NCBI GenBank assembly: GCA_016789955.1
Contig: JAEUPB010000016.1
Span: 1 to 64,000, forward strand
Source: Rubrivivax sp.
Lineage (GTDB): Bacteria; Pseudomonadota; Gammaproteobacteria; Burkholderiales; Burkholderiaceae_C
DNA length: 64,000 nucleotides
Reading direction: 5' to 3'
Below the pieces are notes generated by a model. It worked only from the letters and a program-made list of their open reading frames with translations. It had not been told where the DNA came from and made no database searches. The position numbers were made by a program, and so were the translations under genes. Numbering within the stretch: the first letter of the stretch is position 1; the number at the start of each line of letters is the position of its first letter. Below are positions 55,344-64,000 of this stretch, one piece after another.

Positions 55344-57038
55344 TCAGCGGGTCTCCTGCTCCTGCAGCATCCGCCACATCACCTTGCCCGAAGCGCTGCG
55401 GGGGAGCTGCTCGACGAACTGCACGAGGCGCGGCACCTTGTAGGCCGCCATGTGCTCGCGGGCCCAGTCGATGATGTCCTGCTCGCGGGCGCTGCTGCGG
55501 GCCTCGGCGCGCAGCACCACGACGGCCTTGACGGTCTCGCCGCGGTAGGCGTCGCGCGCGGCGATGACGCAGGCTTCCTGCACCAGCGGGCACTTGAACA
55601 GCAGCAGCTCGACCTCGCTCGGCCAGACCTTGTAGCCGCTCGCGTTGATCATCCGCTTGAGCCGGTCGACCATGAAGAAGTAGCCTTCCTCGTCCATGCG
55701 GCCGAGGTCGCCGGTGCGGAAGAACGGCTTGCCGTCGATCTCGACGAAGGCCGCGGCGGTCGCTTCCGGATGGCCCCAGTACCCCTTGAAGACCATCGGG
55801 CCGTGCGTGACGATCTCGCCGGTCTCGCCGACCGCCACCTCCTGCAACGTGTCGGGGTCGACCACCCGGGAGTCGACTCCATAGATCGGAATGCCCAGGC
55901 ACTGCAGCTTGGCGCGTTCGGGCGGGTTGGCATGGCTGGGCGCGGCGGTCTCGGTGAGGCCGTAGCCCTCGGCGAAGGTGATGCCGAACTCGCGCTGCAG
56001 GCGCTCGGCCACGGCCTGCGGCATCGCCGCGCCACCGCCCGACAGCGAGCGCAGGCTGGTGAGGTCGAAGCTGCGGTAGTTCGGGCTGCCGAAGAGGTCG
56101 ATGACCATCGTCGGGATGCAGGTCCAGTGCGTGATGCGGTGGCGGGAGATCAGCCGGCCGGCGAGTTCTCGATCCCAGCGCGGCAGGATCACGACGGTCG
56201 TGCCGAGGTACACCGAGCCGAGCACGCCGTACATCAGACCGGTGATGTGGAACATCGGCACCACGCCCAGCGACACGGATTCCGCCGACACGTGGCCCCA
56301 CAGGCCCCCGCCGACGACGTTGGCCATCAGCGTCCGGTGGCTGTGCATGCACCCCTTGGGCGCGCCGGTGGTGCCCGACGTGTACGGCAGCAGCACGAGA
56401 TCGTCGGGCTGCGCCAGGTGCGGGCCTGGTGCATGCCGGGCGGCCAGGGCGTCGGCCCAGCGGGCGGCACCGGCCGGCAGCGCCGGATCGGCGCGCAGCC
56501 ACTCCAGCACCGCCGGGGCCGGCACTTCCTCGGACTCAAGTCCGCCCGGGGGCAGTTCGTCGCCGAGTCGCGTGACCAGCAGGTGCCGCAGCCGCTGCGC
56601 CGCGGGCAGCCGCGCGTCGGCCTCGGCCACGATGCCGGCCAGGTCGGCGCTCGTGATCGCCGCCACTGCACCGGCATCGGCGATGTAGTGCTCGAACTCG
56701 TCGGCCCGGTTCATCGGGTTGACCGGGACCACCACGGCGTCGGCGCGCAGGATGCCGTAGAACGCCACCAGGAACTGCGGGCAGTTCTGCAGGAACAGCA
56801 GCACGCGATCGCCGCGCCGCACGCCGCGTTCGCGCAGCCAGCCGGCCAGCGCCTCGGCCCGCGAGAGCAGCTCGCCATAGGTGGTGCGCCGGCCGAAGAA
56901 CACCGCGGCGGCTTTCCCCGGGTAGCGACGCGCACTCACCTCGAGGTTGAACCACAGCGTCGTCTCGGGCACTTCCAGGCGGCGCGGCAGCCGAGCCGGC
57001 CAGATCGAGTGGTGGGGTCGGATCGTGGTCTCGCTCAT
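55344..57038 (-). CDS. AMP-binding long-chain fatty-acid-CoA ligase
   Basis: A 564-residue ANL-superfamily ligase. The AMP-binding P-loop is LLPYTSGTTGAPKGCMHSHR, followed by GYGLTETAAPSHANP, the ATP ribose motif FFRTGDLGRMDEEGYFFMVD and the hinge RLKRMINASGYKVWPSEVE. The C-terminal lysine region is RSASGKVMWRML. Start MSETTIRPHHSIWP is chosen over an upstream extension. Chain-length range is unknown. It is last in the VOC-hrpA-kinase-ligase run on this strand. Confidence 0.9.
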   Translation of the reverse strand: MSETTIRPHHSIWPARLPRRLEVPETTLWFNLEVSARRYPGKAAAVFFGRRTTYGELLSRAEALAGWLRERGVRRGDRVLLFLQNCPQFLVAFYGILRADAVVVPVNPMNRADEFEHYIADAGAVAAITSADLAGIVAEADARLPAAQRLRHLLVTRLGDELPPGGLESEEVPAPAVLEWLRADPALPAGAARWADALAARHAPGPHLAQPDDLVLLPYTSGTTGAPKGCMHSHRTLMANVVGGGLWGHVSAESVSLGVVPMFHITGLMYGVLGSVYLGTTVVILPRWDRELAGRLISRHRITHWTCIPTMVIDLFGSPNYRSFDLTSLRSLSGGGAAMPQAVAERLQREFGITFAEGYGLTETAAPSHANPPERAKLQCLGIPIYGVDSRVVDPDTLQEVAVGETGEIVTHGPMVFKGYWGHPEATAAAFVEIDGKPFFRTGDLGRMDEEGYFFMVDRLKRMINASGYKVWPSEVELLLFKCPLVQEACVIAARDAYRGETVKAVVVLRAEARSSAREQDIIDWAREHMAAYKVPRLVQFVEQLPRSASGKVMWRMLQEQETR

Positions 57039-57150
57039 TGGGCAACCTTCGCGCCGTCGGCGCTGCGGTGTGAGCGCCTTGGAACGGCCATGCGCGCCCA
57101 CGGGTACGTGCTGGCACGGGCCCGCGCTGCGGTGCGAGGACCGGGGTCGA

Positions 57151-59019
57151 TCACTGCGATTCGGCGTTGCGCTGACGGGCGCGCATCTCGAGCCACTTGA
57201 CGCACTCCGGGTGCGACGCCACTTCCGGCTTGGCGCACTCGCGGGACATGCAGTTCCACAGTGCCATCAGCACGCGGCTGCCGCAGGTCTCGCGCGGGTT
57301 GGGAATGACGGTGGGGGCTGGCGCAGCCTGCCGCGGCGCCGGGGTCGGCGCCGGTGTGCGCGCCACCGGGGGCGGTGCTGCCTCGATGGGGGTCGGGACC
57401 GGCACCGGTGCCGGCGCAGGTGCTGGCGAGGAATAGGTCGGCACGGCTGGTGCGGGCGCCTTGGGCGGCGGCTTGCGCGCGGCAACGGGCGCCGGGGATC
57501 CCCCGAGCGGCACAGCAGGCGGGGAACCGGCAGGCGCCGTCGTCGCGGATGTCATGGGAGCCGGTGCCGGGGCCGTCGGTTCAGGCGCCGGTGCGGGCGT
57601 CGGCGCGGTCGGCGTCGAGGTGGCCACCTCGGTGGCCGTAGGCACCGTCGCCCCCGGGGACACGACCCGGGCGTCGGACCCCGCGAGGTCCCCCGCCGGG
57701 GCCGAGGCGGCCACAGCGGCAGCACCGGGAGCGCCCTGCGAGGCGGCCTGGCCGGATCGGCCTGCCACGGCCCACCACAGTGCCCCGGCACCGACGGCGC
57801 CTCCGGCGATCAGGGCTGCCACCAGCCAACTCGGTCGCCGGGGCTTGAACGGCGCGGGCGCGGCCGACGGCGGCGGCCCAGCTGCGCGGCGCACCTCCAT
57901 GACGGTCTGGGTCGCCGCCACCTTGCCCTTCGGAGCCGCCGGGCGCGGCATGACCATCGTCGCTTCCATCGGCGACGGGGCCGGAGACCTGGGCGCTGGC
58001 GCGTTGGTGCCGCGCGGCACCACCAGCGTGTCGTCGAGGTCGCTGCGCGGAGGGAGCACCACGGTGGCGTCGGAATCGCCCCGCGGCGGAGCCGCCGCCG
58101 CCGGGGAAGACGGCGCTGCGCTGCGCCCTGCGAGGGCATCGCGGATCGCCAGGGCGCTCTTCGGGCGGTCGGCAGGCCGCGGGCTGAGCATCCAGTCGAT
58201 CACACGCAGGAACGGCACCGAACACCCCGGCGCGGGCTGCGAGGCCAGCGGCACCATGGTGTCCTCGATGGCGCGCGCCGTCGCCGGGGGCGGCGCCTTG
58301 CCGCGCAGCAGGTAGTGCAGCGTCGCCCCGAGCGCGTAGAAGTCGGTCCACGGCCCCTGCTTGACGCCGCCGGCCTCGGCGTACTGCTCGATCGGCGCAT
58401 ACGACGGCTTCAGGATCGCGGTCAGGTGCTGGCTGCGGTCGCCGATCACGTGGCGCGCAGCGCCGAAGTCCAGCAGCACCGGATGGCCATCGGGCGGCTC
58501 GATGACGATGTTGTCCGGCGAGATGTCGCGGTGATACACACCGTCGTCGTGCAGCCGCTCCAGCGCTCCCAGCAGCGGCATCAGCACCTTGCGCAGAGAC
58601 GCCTCGTCCTTCGGCCCGCGCCCCTCTGCGGCCATGTCCTTCAGCGTCCGGCCCCGGTACAGCGGCATCACCATGTAGGCCGTGCCGTTGGCTTCCCAGA
58701 AGCGATAGACCTTCACCAGCGACGGATGGTCGAAGCGCGCCAGCAGCCGCGCCTCGTTGATGAAGCTCTTCAGGCCGAGCTTGAAGGTCTCCTCGCTGGA
58801 CGACGAACGCAGCGACACGTGCATCGTGGCGGTACGGTCGGCCAGCGCCGAAGGCATGTACTCCTTCAGTGCCACGTCGCGCTCGAGCGTGTGGTCGAAC
58901 GCCCGGTAGACGATGCCGAATCCGCCCACGCCGACCACGTCCCGTACCTCGAAGTCGACGAGTCGGGTGCCGGGCGGCAGCGGCGTGGCCGACGCAGTGG
59001 GAGACGAGGCGGAACTCAT
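57151..59019 (-). CDS. Membrane Ser/Thr protein kinase with Pro-rich, Cys-containing C terminus
   Basis: A 622-residue Hanks-type kinase. The glycine loop VGVGGFGIVYRA (29-40), Lys52 in VALKEYMPSALADR, Glu89, the catalytic HRD at 163-165 with Asn170, and DFG at 184-186 are intact. A linker with acidic Thr/Val repeats leads to one membrane helix (about 398-420). The outside part is a long Pro/Ala/Thr stretch ending in a Cys-rich module (CGSRVLMALWNCMSRECAK to HPECVKW). No phosphatase or FHA gene is adjacent. Target proteins are unknown. Confidence 0.9.
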   Translation of the reverse strand: MSSASSPTASATPLPPGTRLVDFEVRDVVGVGGFGIVYRAFDHTLERDVALKEYMPSALADRTATMHVSLRSSSSEETFKLGLKSFINEARLLARFDHPSLVKVYRFWEANGTAYMVMPLYRGRTLKDMAAEGRGPKDEASLRKVLMPLLGALERLHDDGVYHRDISPDNIVIEPPDGHPVLLDFGAARHVIGDRSQHLTAILKPSYAPIEQYAEAGGVKQGPWTDFYALGATLHYLLRGKAPPPATARAIEDTMVPLASQPAPGCSVPFLRVIDWMLSPRPADRPKSALAIRDALAGRSAAPSSPAAAAPPRGDSDATVVLPPRSDLDDTLVVPRGTNAPAPRSPAPSPMEATMVMPRPAAPKGKVAATQTVMEVRRAAGPPPSAAPAPFKPRRPSWLVAALIAGGAVGAGALWWAVAGRSGQAASQGAPGAAAVAASAPAGDLAGSDARVVSPGATVPTATEVATSTPTAPTPAPAPEPTAPAPAPMTSATTAPAGSPPAVPLGGSPAPVAARKPPPKAPAPAVPTYSSPAPAPAPVPVPTPIEAAPPPVARTPAPTPAPRQAAPAPTVIPNPRETCGSRVLMALWNCMSRECAKPEVASHPECVKWLEMRARQRNAESQ

Positions 59020-59065
59020 CGCACCATGGACTGTAGCGGCTCCGCCGGCGGCGGCACATCCCACG

Positions 59066-62000
59066 TCATGCGGACAACTGCACCCAAACCTTGTCCAGCC
59101 GCTTCACGCTGACCGGTTCGCGGGTGCGCAGCTCCTGGGCGAACAGGCCCACGCGCAGCTCCTCGAGCAACCAGCGGTACTCGTCGAGCCGCTCGTGCGG
59201 TGCGCCCTTCAGTTCGGCGACGCGCCGCTGCCAGCGCTGCTCAAGAGGCCGCAGCTCGGCCATGCGCGCGGCGTCGCGTGTCGGGTCTGCGCGCCACTTG
59301 TCCAGCCGCATGACGATGCCCTTCAGGTACCGCGGCAGGTGCGCGAGCTGTGACCACGGCGTGATCGCGAGAAAGCGCTTGGGCATCAGGCGCTGCAGTT
59401 GCGCCTGGATGTCCTCCGCCACCTCCCGCGGCGGCCGGGCGTCCTTGAGCTTGCGCAGGACGATCGCGTGCTCGGCGAGCACGGCGCCGGCCTGCCGGGC
59501 GACTTCCTGCGCGATCAGGTTGAGCCGCGTGCGACCCTCCTCGACGCGACGGTGGAAGTTTGCCGCGTCGGCGGGCAGCGGATCGGCCAGGAATGCACGG
59601 TCGAGTGTCACGTCGACGATCTGCTGGCGCAGCTCGTCCACGGTGCCCAGCGTCATGTAGGCCGCGCCCAGCCTCGGCAGATCGGGGACCTGTCGTTCCA
59701 GGTACTTCAGCGGCTCGCGAATCTGCAGCGCCACCAGCCGACGCAGGCCGGCCCGGTGTTGCGCGGCAGCCGCCGCGGGTTCGTCGAAGACTTCGATCTG
59801 CACATGATCGCCGCGGTCGACCAGGGCCGGGAATCCCACCAGGGTCTGCCCCGAACGCCGGATCTCCATCAGCTCGGGCAGCTCGCCGAAGGTCCACGCG
59901 GTGAGGCGCTCGGCCGCTGCCGGCACGGGCGCAGGCGCGGCCGCGGGGGCCACCGAGGCGCGCACGCCGCGGGATGGGGCGGCGGCCTCGGCGGGTGCCG
60001 CCGCACGGACGGGCTCGGGCGGCGGATCCTTCGCCGGCCCGCCCTGTCGAGTGGTGGACGCCAGCTTCAGCGCCGCCAGCGCCTGGAACGCGCTGCGCGC
60101 CGCGCCGCCGAGTTCGGCCTTCAGCCCGGCGAGGTCGCGGCCCGTGGCCAATTGCCGGCCGTGCTCGTCGACGATGCGGAAGTTCATGAAGTGGTGCGGC
60201 CCGAGCTGGTCCAGCTTGAAGTCGGTGCGCTGCACGGGGAGCTGCGTCTTCCCGCGGACGGCCTCCAGCAGAACGTCGAGCAGGCCGCCCTCGCCGAACG
60301 GCACATCGCCGCAGAACTCGCCGGCGTACTCGGGCAGCGGCACGAGCCGCGATCGCGGCCGCTGGTGCAGGCTCTTCAGCAGTGCCAGCACCTTGTCGCG
60401 CAGCATGCCGGGCACCAGCCACTCGCAGCGTTCGTCGCTGACCTGGTTCAGCGCGTAGATCGGCACCGTGACCGTGATGCCGTCCTTCGGATCGCCGGGC
60501 TCGTGCAGGTACTGGGCCGAGCAATCGATGCCGGCCAGCCGCACCACGCGCGGGTAGGCGTCGGTGGTGATGCCCGCGGCCTCGTGGCGCATCAGCTCGT
60601 CGCGCGAGAGCTGCAGCAGCTTCGGACGGCGCCGCACCTCGCCACGATACCAGCGCTCCAGCGTGGCGCCGGAGCACACGTCGGGCGGCAACTGCTCGTC
60701 GTAGTAGGCGTGGATCAGCTCCTCGTCGACCAGCACGTCCTGCCGGCGGGACTTGTGCTCGAGGTCCTCGATCTGCCGCACGAGCTTGCGGTTGTGCGCG
60801 AGGAACGGCAGCGGCGACTCCCACTCGCCACCGACCAGCGCCTCGCGGATGAAGATCTCGCGGGCTGCGACGGGATCGATCCGGCCGAAGTTCACGCGGC
60901 GATTGCTGTAGACCACGATGCCGTACAGCGTGGCCCGTTCGAGCGCGATGACCTCGGCGGCCTTCTTCTCCCAGTGCGGCTCGAGCAGCTGCGTCTTCAG
61001 CAGGTGCCCGGCGATGCCCGGGATCCATGTCGGCTCGATGGCCGCCAGCCCGCGGCCGTAGAGCCGCGTCGTCTCGACCAACTCCGCCGCCACCAACCAG
61101 CGGCCGGGCTTGCGGCTGAGATGGGCGCCCGGATGCCGCCAGAACCGGATGCCGCGCGCACCCAGGTACCACTCGTCATCGTCGCTCTTGCAGCCGATGT
61201 TGCCCAGCAACCCGGACAGCATCGCCAGATGCACCTGCTCGTACGTGGCCGGCGCCGTGTTGAGGCGCCAGCCGTGCTCGGCCACCACCTGGTGCAGCTG
61301 CGCGTGGATGTCGCGCCACTCGCGCACGCGGCGGGGGCTGACGAAGTGCTCGCGCAGGCGCTGGTCCTGCTGCCGGTTCGACAGCTTGTGCCGGGCGTCC
61401 TCCACGGCGCCGTGCACACCGCGTCCGGCCTCGATCCACCTCCACAGCTTCAGGTAGCCGCTGAACTCGGAGCGCTCGTCGTCGAAGAGCTTGTGCTTCT
61501 CGTCGGCCGCCTGCTGCTGCTCCAGAGGGCGGTCGCGCACGTCCTGTCCAGACAGGGCCGAGGCGATGATGAGCACCTCGGTGAGCGACTGCCGGTTGCG
61601 CGCCTCGAGGATCATGCGGCCGACGCGCGGATCCAGCGGCAGCCGGGCCAGTTCGCGGCCGACCTCGGTCAGTTCGTTGTCGTCGTCCACCGCGTTCAGT
61701 TCGCCGAGCAGCGCGTAGCCGTCGGCGATCGCCTTGCGCGGCGGCGGCTCGAGAAAGCCGAAGTCCTCGACGCGCCCGAGGTGCAGCGACTTCATGCGCA
61801 GGATCACGCCGGCCAGCGACGACCGCAGGATCTCCGGATCGGTGAAGCGCGGGCGGGCGGCGAAGCCCGCCTCGTCGTACAGCCGGATGCACACGCCGCC
61901 GGTCAGCCGGCCGCAACGGCCTGCGCGCTGGTTGGCCGCGGCCTGGCTGATCGGCTCGACCTGCAACTGCTCGACCTTGTTGCGGTAGCTGTAGCGCTTG

Positions 62001-63019
62001 ACGCGCGCCAGGCCCGAGTCGATGACATAGCGGATGCCGGGCACCGTCAGCGAGGTCTCGGCGACGTTGGTGGCCAGCACGATCCGGCGGCCGTGGCCGG
62101 CGCTGAAGACGCGATCCTGCTCGGGCTGCGACAGCCGCGCATAGAGCGGCAGGATCTCCGGCCTCGGCCCGCCGCGGTGGGCCTGCGCGAGGTGCCTGTT
62201 CAGGTGGTCAGCAGCCTCGCGGATCTCGCGTTCGCCCGGCAGGAAGACGAGGACGTCGCCCGGGCCCTGCATGGCGACGCCGGCCGCCGCCGAGCCGCGC
62301 CACAGCTCGTCGACGGCGTCGGCGATGGCGTCGTTCACGTCGTGCTCGCGGCTCTCCTCGAACGGCCGCCAGCGCATCTCCACCGGGTACAGCCGCCCCG
62401 ACACCATCACCACCGGCGCCGGGCCGCGCGTGGACGCGAAGTGCTGGGCGAACCGCTCCGCGTCGATGGTGGCCGAAGTGACGATCACCTTCAGATCGGG
62501 CCGGCGCGGCAGGATCTCGCGCAGGTAGCCGAGCAGGAAGTCGATGTTGAGGCTGCGCTCGTGGGCCTCGTCGATGATCAGCGTGTCGTAGGCCTGCAGC
62601 AGCGGGTCGGTCTGTGTCTCGGCCAGCAGGATGCCGTCGGTCATCAGCTTGACCGAAGCGCCGGCGTGCAGTCGGTCCTGGAAGCGGACTTTGTAGCCCA
62701 CCACGTCGCCGAGCGGCGTGTTCAGCTCCTCGGCGATGCGCTTCGCGACGCTCGACGCCGCGATGCGCCGCGGCTGCGTGTGCCCGATGAGCCCCCGCCC
62801 GCCGGCACCCAGGCCGCGGCCGAGCGTGAGAGCGATCTTGGGCAACTGCGTCGTCTTGCCGGAGCCCGTCTCGCCGCAAACGATGACCACCGGATGCTCG
62901 CGGATCGCGCGCGCGATCTCGTCGCGCCGCGCGGAGACGGGCAGCGACTCCGGGAAGGCGATCGGCGGCACCGGATGAGCCGGGGCCGCCCGGCTGCGGG
63001 CGCGGGGCGGAGCGTTCAA
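59066..63019 (-). CDS. hrpA: ATP-dependent RNA helicase HrpA
   Basis: A 1317-residue DEAH-box helicase. Walker A GETGSGKTT (49-57), DEAH (150-153), VTSATIDAERF, and the QRAGRCGR motif VI region precede the HA2 and OB-fold domains and the long DUF3418-type C terminus, as in E. coli HrpA (about 1300 residues), which acts in mRNA processing and ribosome rescue. The start appears to be TTG at 63019, since no ATG or GTG gives a full N terminus. It is followed by the kinase gene after 46 nt. Confidence 0.94.
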   Translation of the reverse strand: MNAPPRARSRAAPAHPVPPIAFPESLPVSARRDEIARAIREHPVVIVCGETGSGKTTQLPKIALTLGRGLGAGGRGLIGHTQPRRIAASSVAKRIAEELNTPLGDVVGYKVRFQDRLHAGASVKLMTDGILLAETQTDPLLQAYDTLIIDEAHERSLNIDFLLGYLREILPRRPDLKVIVTSATIDAERFAQHFASTRGPAPVVMVSGRLYPVEMRWRPFEESREHDVNDAIADAVDELWRGSAAAGVAMQGPGDVLVFLPGEREIREAADHLNRHLAQAHRGGPRPEILPLYARLSQPEQDRVFSAGHGRRIVLATNVAETSLTVPGIRYVIDSGLARVKRYSYRNKVEQLQVEPISQAAANQRAGRCGRLTGGVCIRLYDEAGFAARPRFTDPEILRSSLAGVILRMKSLHLGRVEDFGFLEPPPRKAIADGYALLGELNAVDDDNELTEVGRELARLPLDPRVGRMILEARNRQSLTEVLIIASALSGQDVRDRPLEQQQAADEKHKLFDDERSEFSGYLKLWRWIEAGRGVHGAVEDARHKLSNRQQDQRLREHFVSPRRVREWRDIHAQLHQVVAEHGWRLNTAPATYEQVHLAMLSGLLGNIGCKSDDDEWYLGARGIRFWRHPGAHLSRKPGRWLVAAELVETTRLYGRGLAAIEPTWIPGIAGHLLKTQLLEPHWEKKAAEVIALERATLYGIVVYSNRRVNFGRIDPVAAREIFIREALVGGEWESPLPFLAHNRKLVRQIEDLEHKSRRQDVLVDEELIHAYYDEQLPPDVCSGATLERWYRGEVRRRPKLLQLSRDELMRHEAAGITTDAYPRVVRLAGIDCSAQYLHEPGDPKDGITVTVPIYALNQVSDERCEWLVPGMLRDKVLALLKSLHQRPRSRLVPLPEYAGEFCGDVPFGEGGLLDVLLEAVRGKTQLPVQRTDFKLDQLGPHHFMNFRIVDEHGRQLATGRDLAGLKAELGGAARSAFQALAALKLASTTRQGGPAKDPPPEPVRAAAPAEAAAPSRGVRASVAPAAAPAPVPAAAERLTAWTFGELPELMEIRRSGQTLVGFPALVDRGDHVQIEVFDEPAAAAAQHRAGLRRLVALQIREPLKYLERQVPDLPRLGAAYMTLGTVDELRQQIVDVTLDRAFLADPLPADAANFHRRVEEGRTRLNLIAQEVARQAGAVLAEHAIVLRKLKDARPPREVAEDIQAQLQRLMPKRFLAITPWSQLAHLPRYLKGIVMRLDKWRADPTRDAARMAELRPLEQRWQRRVAELKGAPHERLDEYRWLLEELRVGLFAQELRTREPVSVKRLDKVWVQLSA

Positions 63020-63064
63020 GGGGCGCGGATTATCGGCGGGCGCGCCGACGCCGCGCCGCGGGGC

Positions 63065-63463
63065 TCAGCCGCCGGGAGAGTACGCCATGACGCTGATCAC
63101 CGCGCCTTGCGGGTCCTGCAGCACCGCGAAGCGGCCGACCGTCGGGATGTCCATCGGCCCGACCAGCAGCTTGCCGCCCAGCGACTGGCACTTGGCCACC
63201 GTCTCGTCGGCATCGGCGACGGTGACGTAGGCCCCCCACATCGGCGGCATCGGCCCCGCATCGGGCGGCATGGTCATGATGCCGCCCACCGAGGTGCCGC
63301 CGGCCTTGACGACATGGTAGGGGCCCTGCCCCATGTTCATGGTCTCCACCGTCCAGCCGAAGAGGGCGGTGTAGAACTCGGCGGCCTTGCCGGCATCGCT
63401 GGTCATCAACTCGCACCAGCTGAACGCGCCGGGGGTCTGGTACACGTCGGCGTACTTCTCCAT
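63065..63463 (-). CDS. VOC-family (glyoxalase-like) protein
   Basis: A 132-residue vicinal-oxygen-chelate protein beginning MEKYADVYQTPGAFSWCELM. Repeated beta-alpha-beta-beta-beta units are visible, with AAEFYTALFGWTVETMNMG and the ending FAVLQDPQGAVISVMAY. It looks like the CFP32/hydroxylase-type VOC group with no obvious catalytic assignment. Further in-frame ATGs at 63475 and 63493 are alternative starts; 63463 has a GGAG RBS. It is divergent from argA. Confidence 0.83.
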   Translation of the reverse strand: MEKYADVYQTPGAFSWCELMTSDAGKAAEFYTALFGWTVETMNMGQGPYHVVKAGGTSVGGIMTMPPDAGPMPPMWGAYVTVADADETVAKCQSLGGKLLVGPMDIPTVGRFAVLQDPQGAVISVMAYSPGG

Positions 63464-63527
63464 CGCAGGCTCCATCGGTCGAGGAAAGGTCATGCTACGG
63501 CACAATGCCGCGCTCTCCGAGCCTGAC

Positions 63528-64000
63528 ATGAGCCTCGTCTTCCCGCATACCTTCGTGCCGTGGTTTCGCGCCGTCGCACCGTACATCCACGCGTATCGCG
63601 GCAAGACGTTCGTCGTCGGGCTGGCTGGCGAAGCGATCGCCGCCGGCAAGCTCAACGCCTTCGCGCAGGACCTCTCGATCCTGCACGCGATGGGCATCAA
63701 GCTGGTGCTGGTGCATGGCTTCCGCCCGCAGGTCAACGAGCAGCTCGCGGCCAAGGGCCACGCGTCGCGCTACGCCCGGGGGATCCGCATCACCGACACG
63801 GTCGCGCTGGACGCCGCGCAGGAGGCGGCCGGGCAGCTGCGCTTCGAGATCGAGGCCGCCTTCTCGCAGGGCCTGCCGAACACGCCGATGGCGAACTCGA
63901 CGCTGCGCGTGATCTCCGGCAACTTCCTGACGGCGCGGCCGGTGGGCATCGTCGAAGGCGTCGACTTCATGCACAGCGGACAGGTTCGCCGCGTCGACGC
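63528..64000 (+). CDS. argA: N-acetylglutamate synthase ArgA (5' part, runs off window)
   Basis: The 157 visible residues belong to the amino-acid-kinase-like domain of ArgA, which acetylates glutamate in the first step of arginine synthesis and binds arginine as feedback inhibitor. Seen are VPWFRAVAPYIHAYRGKTFV, LVLVHGFRPQVNEQL and RGIRITDTVALDAAQEAAGQ. Start MSLVFPHTFVPWF is chosen; an in-frame ATG 36 nt upstream also exists. The C-terminal acetyltransferase domain lies beyond the window. Confidence 0.92.
   Translation, partial: MSLVFPHTFVPWFRAVAPYIHAYRGKTFVVGLAGEAIAAGKLNAFAQDLSILHAMGIKLVLVHGFRPQVNEQLAAKGHASRYARGIRITDTVALDAAQEAAGQLRFEIEAAFSQGLPNTPMANSTLRVISGNFLTARPVGIVEGVDFMHSGQVRRVD

Noticed and set aside
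59399-63526. A 1375-codon open frame antisense to hrpA
   Set aside because: Long antisense frames are expected in GC-rich genes because stop codons are rare. The product is low-complexity and Arg/His/Gln/Ala-rich, without recognisable domains.

Overview
The window is a strongly GC-rich, gene-dense stretch of bacterial chromosome, with almost every base in a coding frame and many 4-nt ATGA/GTGA gene overlaps. Its gene content points to a betaproteobacterium of the order Burkholderiales, most like the Rubrivivax/Leptothrix/Methylibium group. The clues are DUF3460 next to scpA, a DUF2486-like gene next to holC, a divergent pepA-holC / lptFG locus, a FimV-like protein of the Burkholderiales type, and Entner-Doudoroff edd/eda. 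This is inference from gene content; no 16S gene is present. I saw no prophage, CRISPR array or intact insertion sequence.

Region by region. (1) 1-2990: one end of a cyclohexanecarboxyl-CoA degradation operon (aliB partial, badI, badH) divergent from its MarR regulator badR. (2) 2998-3278: a non-coding element bounded by 35-bp inverted repeats, in which almost every remaining segment pairs into nested stems; it also supplies the stop codon of glgA. (3) 3274-14424: a full glycogen cluster, glgC-glgA on one strand and glgP-glgB-glgX-malQ on the other, around a promoter region with a HexR-like palindrome. (4) 14382-19241: a quinone oxidoreductase, an orphan ParA, a MaoC protein, a LuxR-type response regulator, a LivK-type binding protein, a DUF2486-like protein and holC. 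(5) 19288-25513: pepA divergent from lptF-lptG-cbiX-cysB-like-aminotransferase. (6) 25536-31853: a FimV-like protein, a class II aldolase, a Crp/Fnr regulator, an APH-type kinase, a hypothetical protein and a GST. (7) 31905-34049: tRNA-Arg(UCU) and a hybrid histidine kinase. (8) 34065-40103: a 2012-residue fusion of a GMC oxidoreductase, a membrane helix, an alpha/beta hydrolase and a PhoD-like phosphoesterase. (9) 40156-46738: metG, a SulP transporter, an OmlA-like lipoprotein, DUF3460, scpA, gloA and a PaiB-type protein. (10) 46760-55332: an MFS pump with its MarR regulator, a thioesterase, eda-edd, chaC, a MobA-like nucleotidyltransferase, pdxH, a FAD oxidoreductase and a DnaQ-like exonuclease. 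(11) 55344-64000: an acyl-CoA ligase, a membrane Ser/Thr kinase, hrpA, a VOC protein and the start of argA.

How the genes work together. The glg genes cover ADP-glucose synthesis, elongation, branching, phosphorolysis, debranching and dextrin recycling. The edd/eda pair would take up the resulting hexose phosphate through 6-phosphogluconate. The aliB-badI-badH genes would open an alicyclic ring to pimeloyl-CoA. cbiX, the CysB-like regulator and a methionine-type aminotransferase form a small sulfur-themed run behind the LPS-export permeases. The observations most worth following are the multi-stem element at 2998-3278 and the three-enzyme fusion at 34065-40103.
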